From an uncultured Clostridia bacterium (lineage in GTDB: Bacteria; Bacillota; Clostridia; UBA1381; UMGS1253), in the NCBI GenBank assembly GCA_937892135.1, contig CALAUK010000129.1:1-17759 (forward strand): 17,759 bases of DNA, in the 5' to 3' direction. Shown here one piece after another: positions 14,862-17,759 of the stretch; positions within the stretch are counted from its first letter, which is position 1; each line of letters opens with the position of its first letter. The position numbers were made by a program, and so were the translations under genes. The notes beneath the pieces were generated by a model. That model saw only the letters and a program-made list of their open reading frames with translations, did not search any database and was not told the origin of the DNA.

Positions 14862-14905
14862 GACAATATAATATACAAATAATGCATAAAAGACAATACA
14901 ATATA
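14862..14905 (+). repeat. Pair of 14-bp direct repeats in the recombinase leader
   Basis: GACAATATAATATA (14862-14875) and GACAATACAATATA (14892-14905) differ at one base and are 30 bp apart. They could be regulator or recombinase arm sites, though AT-rich chance similarity is possible. Confidence 0.45.
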
Positions 14906-14924
14906 TAAAATGTAATGTCTTTTT
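14888..14924 (+). terminator. Terminator-like hairpin in the recombinase leader
   Basis: AAA AGACAATACA, a 10-base loop, TGTAATGTCT TTTT, with one mismatched pair and a short T-tract. It stands between the promoter at 14829 and the recombinase start, so it may attenuate transcription. Confidence 0.45.
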
Positions 14925-15023
14925 CAAATTTTTTCGTAAATTGTTGACAACTTCATCGAATATTATTTATGTTTATGGTAGAATAATAATGTAAAAATAT
15001 AAATAAGAAAGGAAGTTGTTACT

Positions 15024-15866
15024 ATGGTTAAAACAATAACCCGGGACTCAATCAGAAATTTCGAAAATTATTTAATTAATGAAGAAAAGGCGTCTGCCAC
15101 TTTGGAAAAGTATCTGCGTGATATAAAAGCTTTTCTCGCTTGGTGTTCAGGAAATGAAATTAACAAGCGAAAAGTTCTTGATTACAAGGAATATTTAATA
15201 GGTAAATTTGCGCCGACATCTGTTAATTCTGTGTTGTCTTCACTCAACAGTTTTTTTGAATTTAATAATTGGCATGATATGAAAGTCAAAATGCTGAAAA
15301 TTCAAAAGCAGATTTTTTCTAAAAAGGAAAAAGAGCTTTCTAAGGAAGAGTATAAAAGACTTCTTGATGCTGCAAAATCAAAAAATAACGAACGTTTATA
15401 CTTGCTTATGCAAACTATATGCTCAAGCGGAATACGGGTGTCGGAATTACAATATATAACAGTTGAGTCTGTAAAGTTAAGAAAAGCGAATATAAACTGT
15501 AAAGGTAAAATAAGAGTTGTAATTTTACCCAAAGAGCTTTGCAGAATGCTTGCTGAGTACGCAAAAAGCAAAAAAATAACAAGCGGTTCTGTATTTGTTA
15601 CAAAAACAGGAAAACCGCTTGACAGAAGCACAATATGGAAAATGATGAAAGCTCTGTGTGAAAGTGCAGGAGTGTCAAAAGACAAAGTCTTTCCCCATAA
15701 TTTAAGGCACCTTTTTGCACGCACTTTTTATTCGCTTCAGAAAGACATTGTAAGACTTGCAGATGTCCTCGGACATTCAAGTGTCAATACTACCCGTATA
15801 TACACAATGGAAACAGGCGAAATCCACCGCAAGCAAATTCAAAAACTAGGGCTTCTGAAGCTTTAA
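15024..15866 (+). CDS. Tyrosine recombinase (integrase/XerC-type)
   Basis: A site-specific DNA recombinase that cuts and rejoins DNA through a 3'-phosphotyrosine. The full length is 280 residues. The N-terminal SAM-like core-binding domain is at about 6-88 (FENYLINEEKASATLEKYLR). The catalytic domain follows with all residues in place: Arg138 (SSGIRVSEL), Lys160 or Lys162 (CKGKIRVV), His225 and Arg228 (HNLRH), His251 (LGHSS) and Tyr260 (RIYT). It lacks the arm-binding domain of larger phage and ICE integrases, so a simple XerC/RecV-like inverter or resolver fits better. The ATG has AAAGGAAG upstream. It diverges from the XRE/metallopeptidase pair. Two 27-bp candidate recombination sites follow its stop codon. 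Confidence 0.93.
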   Translation: MVKTITRDSIRNFENYLINEEKASATLEKYLRDIKAFLAWCSGNEINKRKVLDYKEYLIGKFAPTSVNSVLSSLNSFFEFNNWHDMKVKMLKIQKQIFSKKEKELSKEEYKRLLDAAKSKNNERLYLLMQTICSSGIRVSELQYITVESVKLRKANINCKGKIRVVILPKELCRMLAEYAKSKKITSGSVFVTKTGKPLDRSTIWKMMKALCESAGVSKDKVFPHNLRHLFARTFYSLQKDIVRLADVLGHSSVNTTRIYTMETGEIHRKQIQKLGLLKL

Positions 15867-15875
15867 ATAAAAAAA

Positions 15876-15902
15876 CCACATAATCGAAATTATGTTGCAA
15901 GG
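15876..15902 (+). repeat. Candidate recombination site 1
   Basis: CCACATAAT, core CGAA (15885-15888), then ATTATGTTGCAAGG. The arms ACATAAT/ATTATGT are an exact inverted repeat around the core. It begins ten bases after the recombinase stop and matches site 2 in every base except the core, which is its reverse complement there. Confidence 0.75.
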
Positions 15903-15940
15903 CATAATTAATCTGGCAAAGAAAAAGGAACAAATACCCC

Positions 15941-16006
15941 ATGGCAAACACATACTATTCAAAAAATGGCATAATTTTTAGACCGGTTATTGTTAGTTTT
16001 GTTTAG
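15941..16006 (+). CDS. Possible 21-residue peptide
   Basis: ATG at 15941, with AAGGAA about ten bases upstream, encodes MANTYYSKNG followed by IIFRPVIVSFV and a stop. The stop codon lies in the right arm of the hairpin at 15980-16013. It is either a tiny gene in the switch segment or chance. There is no homology evidence. Confidence 0.3.
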   Translation: MANTYYSKNGIIFRPVIVSFV

Positions 16007-16013
16007 CCGGTCT
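15980..16013 (+). terminator. Strong hairpin, possibly the recombinase terminator
   Basis: AGACCGGTTA and TAGCCGGTCT form ten pairs (one G-T) around a 14-base loop. The T-tract after it is poor (GTTTCG), so termination is plausible but not certain. Lying inside the candidate invertible segment, it would act in either orientation. Confidence 0.5.
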
Positions 16014-16056
16014 GTTTCGCTATGTATTTTTTAATGCACACTGACGATTTTTGGTA

Positions 16057-16101
16057 AAATCATTGTAAATCATTGACAAACCCTCCTGAACATGCTATAA
16101 T
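16057..16101 (+). promoter_or_regulatory. Consensus promoter with phased tandem repeat, toward the TetR gene
   Basis: TTGACA (16073-16078), 17-base spacer, TATAAT (16096-16101): perfect in both boxes and spacing, the strongest promoter in the window. Two copies of AAATCATTG (16057-16065 and 16067-16075) sit one helical turn apart and run into the -35 box, a likely activator or repressor site. Confidence 0.85.
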
Positions 16102-16136
16102 ATGTACATCGTTGGTATTGAACTAACTGTAATTTC

Positions 16137-16163
16137 CCACATAATTTCGATTATGTTGCAAGG
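16137..16163 (+). repeat. Candidate recombination site 2
   Basis: CCACATAAT, core TTCG (16146-16149), then ATTATGTTGCAAGG, 261 bases from site 1. It lies in the leader between the consensus promoter and the TetR gene. A run of nine T follows shortly after. Confidence 0.75.
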
Positions 16164-16172
16164 TATTTTTTT

Positions 16173-16201
16173 TTGTCACATCTTGTAATGAACATTACAT
16201 T
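16173..16201 (+). promoter_or_regulatory. Palindromic operator (16184-16199) within a weaker promoter
   Basis: TGTAATG AA CATTACA is a perfect 16-bp inverted repeat, the usual size for a TetR-family dimer site. It overlaps a weaker promoter, TTGTCA (16173-16178), 17 bases, TACATT (16196-16201). It lies 47 bases before the TetR start, suggesting autorepression, and is outside the candidate invertible segment. Confidence 0.55.
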
Positions 16202-16245
16202 ATAACAAAAGGTGCTAAGTAATATAAAGAAAGGATTGAATTTAT

Positions 16246-16809
16246 ATGGACCGTTTCAGTGTGTCCGATAAGAAATCATCAATTATTCAGGCAACTTGGG
16301 AATATCTTTTGGAAACAGGGCTTGCAAATGCCTCTATAGGAGACTTGTGCAGAGAAAGAAAAATTGCACAAAGCAGCTTGTACTATTGGTTTGAAAACAA
16401 GGACGATATATGGATTAGTGCCGGAAAGTATGGTTTATCAAAAGTTGTAGATGCACTCTTCACTTTTACGCTCAATCACACAAATGATGTGCGAAAGTAT
16501 TTTGACACTCTCTTAGACGAGGTTGAAAAGTATAAATATGAGTTGCGTCTCGCACTTCAGATTACAACCAGTCCGGTGTTTGGCGAACGTATGAGAGAAA
16601 AGTCAAAGGACTTCAGGCTGCTCTACGAAAGATATGGCGAGAAGATTATGGATATTTTTGGATGTACGCATCACCAGGCTGAGGTTTTCATCTATTCAAT
16701 AATTGCGTCCGTAATCGATTATGCAATATGGGATGATGGTGAAAAAACGCAGATGCTTCTTGACAATCTCTACGACAGAATACTAAAGATAATAGATATG
16801 AAACAATAA
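16246..16809 (+). CDS. TetR/AcrR-family transcriptional regulator
   Basis: A 187-residue regulator. Residues about 11-57 form the TetR DNA-binding domain: the first helix SSIIQATWEYLLETGLANAS, then IGDLCRERKIAQSSLYYWFE with the Y-x-W/Y-F signature, then NKDDIW. The remaining 130 residues are a helical ligand-binding and dimer domain with no recognisable ligand signature. AAAGGA precedes the ATG. It is preceded by a perfect consensus promoter inside the candidate invertible segment and by a palindromic operator. Genes for two small proteins follow within 36 bases and then three bases, so they probably share its transcript. Targets are unknown; its own operator and the downstream surface-protein region are the obvious candidates. 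Confidence 0.9.
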   Translation: MDRFSVSDKKSSIIQATWEYLLETGLANASIGDLCRERKIAQSSLYYWFENKDDIWISAGKYGLSKVVDALFTFTLNHTNDVRKYFDTLLDEVEKYKYELRLALQITTSPVFGERMREKSKDFRLLYERYGEKIMDIFGCTHHQAEVFIYSIIASVIDYAIWDDGEKTQMLLDNLYDRILKIIDMKQ

Positions 16810-16845
16810 TAAAACAGCTGTTAAGCTACAGCAGAAGGAGGCCCT

Positions 16846-17157
16846 ATGGAACTACTCAATGCAATACTGATCGTCACCAAATGTGAGAGTGCAGAACAAT
16901 TAAAAGATTTATCACCGGAAAGAAAACTAAACCTTGCACATTCTCTTGAGGAACGAGTTCCAAGCGGCCTTGCTTCTATCGAAGAATGGAACGAACTGCT
17001 GATGCTTCTTATGAATGCAGCTCCTGAGAGCGAAAATAAGATCGCCAAGAAAAAGCTTCTCTGTTATCTTCGTGGTGAGGAATATAGAGAGGAGCATAAA
17101 GAGGAACCTGATCCGGCGGATAAAAACAAATGGTGGAAATTTAAGAAAAAACGATAG
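16846..17157 (+). CDS. Hypothetical 103-residue protein
   Basis: I do not recognise this protein. It is soluble and mostly helical, with a Leu/Glu-rich body (SPERKLNLAHSLEERVPSG, then LASIEEWNELLMLLMNAAPE) and a highly charged tail ending in Lys and Arg (KNKWWKFKKKR). There is no signal peptide; the N-terminal ELLNAILIV stretch is too short for a membrane segment. The start is firm: GAAGGAGG seven bases upstream of the ATG. It is 36 bases after the TetR gene and three bases before a small membrane protein, so the three form a likely operon. Confidence 0.72.
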   Translation: MELLNAILIVTKCESAEQLKDLSPERKLNLAHSLEERVPSGLASIEEWNELLMLLMNAAPESENKIAKKKLLCYLRGEEYREEHKEEPDPADKNKWWKFKKKR

Positions 17158-17160
17158 AAA

Positions 17161-17427
17161 GTGAGCAAAACATTGGATTACTACAGCACAGACCCTCTAT
17201 TTAGTAATGAAATACTAATATTAATAATTGCAGTTATTATGATTATAGGAACTTTCCTGTTGTTTGCGTATATTATAAACGTTTATCTTCCGTTTAAGGA
17301 AGAACGGGATTACATAAAGATGGAAATAGCACGCTCATACAGAAAAAAAGAATATGAATACTGGAAAAGAGAATTAAGGCGATTGTATTTAAGTTTAATA
17401 CCATTGCTGGGCAGATTTTTCAGATAG
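17161..17427 (+). CDS. Hypothetical small single-pass membrane protein, 88 residues
   Basis: Residues about 18-43 form one long hydrophobic helix (ILILIIAVIMIIG and on). A charged amphipathic region follows (EERDYIKMEIARSYRKKEYE, then YWKRELRRLY), with a short hydrophobic end. Basic residues after the helix favour a cytoplasmic C-terminus. It starts at GTG with only GAAA-type pairing upstream, so it may rely on coupling to the gene ending three bases before it. Size and layout resemble small membrane partners or regulators, but no family is recognised. Confidence 0.65.
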   Translation: MSKTLDYYSTDPLFSNEILILIIAVIMIIGTFLLFAYIINVYLPFKEERDYIKMEIARSYRKKEYEYWKRELRRLYLSLIPLLGRFFR

Positions 17428-17457
17428 TTATTCAGCTTTGGCTGACTAATTATATAT

Positions 17458-17670
17458 GGGGGCGACGAGCATAATTCCCTTGCTTGGTGCCAAAAAGGCA
17501 GTTGTTTTTATAAAAAAGAACGCCGCCCCATGCAGTATTTATTTACAACAACTGCCATACGGCATCTTTGGAGGTGAGCAAGAGAGCCAACACATTATCC
17601 CGCATGAGTGCAAAGAGCATCGGAATAATGTTAATTTTAATTCTTTGCCCGAGGCGAGAACGGAATTTTC
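17458..17670 (+). ncRNA. Candidate structured RNA with a pseudoknot
   Basis: The 275-base gap before the last gene can form several nested and crossing helices. P0 is 17479-17486 with 17575-17582 (CTTGCTTG/TGAGCAAG). P2 is 17497-17506 with 17547-17556 (GGCAGTTGTT/AACAACTGCC, ten perfect pairs). P1 is GGGGCG (17459-17464) with CGCCCC (17524-17529); since the latter lies inside the P2 loop, P1 and P2 make a pseudoknot. P3 is 17592-17602 with 17621-17631 (ten pairs, one mismatch). AATTCC (17473-17478) may close the whole with GGAATT (17662-17667). Two small TGCC/GGCA hairpins compete with each arm of P2. Length and host lineage resemble large Firmicutes RNAs such as the raiA class, which I cannot confirm. 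It could be a free RNA or the leader of the next gene. Confidence 0.55.
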
Positions 17671-17702
17671 GTAAAAATCTATTTTAAGGAGGTATTTTTA
17701 AG

Positions 17703-17759
17703 TTGAAACTTAAAAAGATTCTGGCTTCAATCCTTGCTATATGCATGGTATTGGGCACA
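17703..17759 (+). CDS. Start of a secreted or surface protein (signal peptide only)
   Basis: TTG start eleven bases after a perfect AAGGAGG. The 19 codons available read MKLKKILASILAICMVLGT: a basic start then a hydrophobic core, the beginning of a Sec signal peptide. The Cys lies too early to call a lipobox with certainty, and the cleavage region is beyond the window. The mature protein cannot be identified; S-layer, adhesin or solute-binding proteins are all possible. Confidence 0.75.
   Translation, partial: MKLKKILASILAICMVLGT

Larger units (their letters stand above)
15885..16149. other. Candidate invertible promoter segment
   Basis: DNA from the core of site 1 to the core of site 2, about 260 bp. 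It contains a possible 21-codon frame, a strong hairpin and a perfect consensus promoter pointing right toward the TetR gene. The inverted core polarity of the two sites predicts inversion and not deletion. If flipped, the promoter would face the 3' end of the recombinase gene and the TetR gene would lose it. No other gene is seen in the 379 bases between the recombinase and TetR genes. Confidence 0.55.

Noticed and set aside
12988..15866. Genomic island integrated at tRNA-Ser by the nearby recombinase
   Set aside because: The tRNA is intact and its copies are inverted and decayed, not the direct repeat expected at island ends. No far-end copy is seen in the window and the recombinase lacks an arm-binding domain.
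16140..16172. Site 2 as a transcription terminator
   Set aside because: The hairpin stem is six A/T-rich pairs and the T-run starts about ten bases beyond it, too far for a standard rho-independent terminator.
17456..17674. Open frame of 72 codons on the plus strand
   Set aside because: It lies across the structured-RNA candidate, lacks a ribosome binding site and has no domain character. A 37-codon frame from GTG 17574 has GGAG directly against its start and also overlaps P3.

Overview
The window looks like part of a low-GC Clostridia (Firmicutes) genome, probably an uncultured gut species. The grounds are AT-rich codon use, strong AGGAGG-type ribosome binding sites, frequent TTG/GTG starts, TTGACA-N17-TATAAT promoters and clostridial genes (type III glutamine synthetase, rimO-pgsA, RecX). 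No species can be named from the sequence alone.

Region 1 (1-9910) is compact housekeeping DNA. It opens with the 3' end of a short-chain dehydrogenase gene. A five-gene, overlapping operon follows (two ATP-grasp paralogues, recX, rimO, pgsA) between a clear promoter and a bidirectional terminator. Convergent to it is the type III glutamine synthetase gene. Next come a drug/metabolite-type transporter and a cytosolic protein resembling a glycoside hydrolase, each with its own promoter and terminator.

Region 2 (9911-13530) holds an asparagine synthetase whose glutaminase nucleophile position is Ser instead of Cys, a membrane-anchored protein with two DUF4430-like domains, a perfect 24-bp palindrome before a 54-codon gene, and two serine tRNAs. 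Downstream of the tRNAs lie inverted, decayed copies of the tRNA 3' end and its terminator.

Region 3 (13531-17759) looks accessory. It has an XRE regulator and a membrane-anchored ImmA/IrrE-type metallopeptidase, both leftward, and a complete tyrosine recombinase rightward. Directly after the recombinase are two 27-bp sites whose 4-base cores are exact reverse complements. They bound about 260 bp carrying a perfect consensus promoter aimed at a TetR-family gene. Inverting that segment would turn both hybrid sites into perfect palindromes, which fits a site-specific DNA switch. Two small proteins of unknown function follow, then a roughly 210-nt stretch with strong potential for a pseudoknotted RNA, then the start of a secreted or surface protein cut by the window end.

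The working hypothesis for region 3 is a recombinase-controlled on/off promoter governing a TetR regulator and perhaps the small-protein, RNA and surface-protein genes beyond it. Only the sequence layout is seen. The switching itself is inferred.
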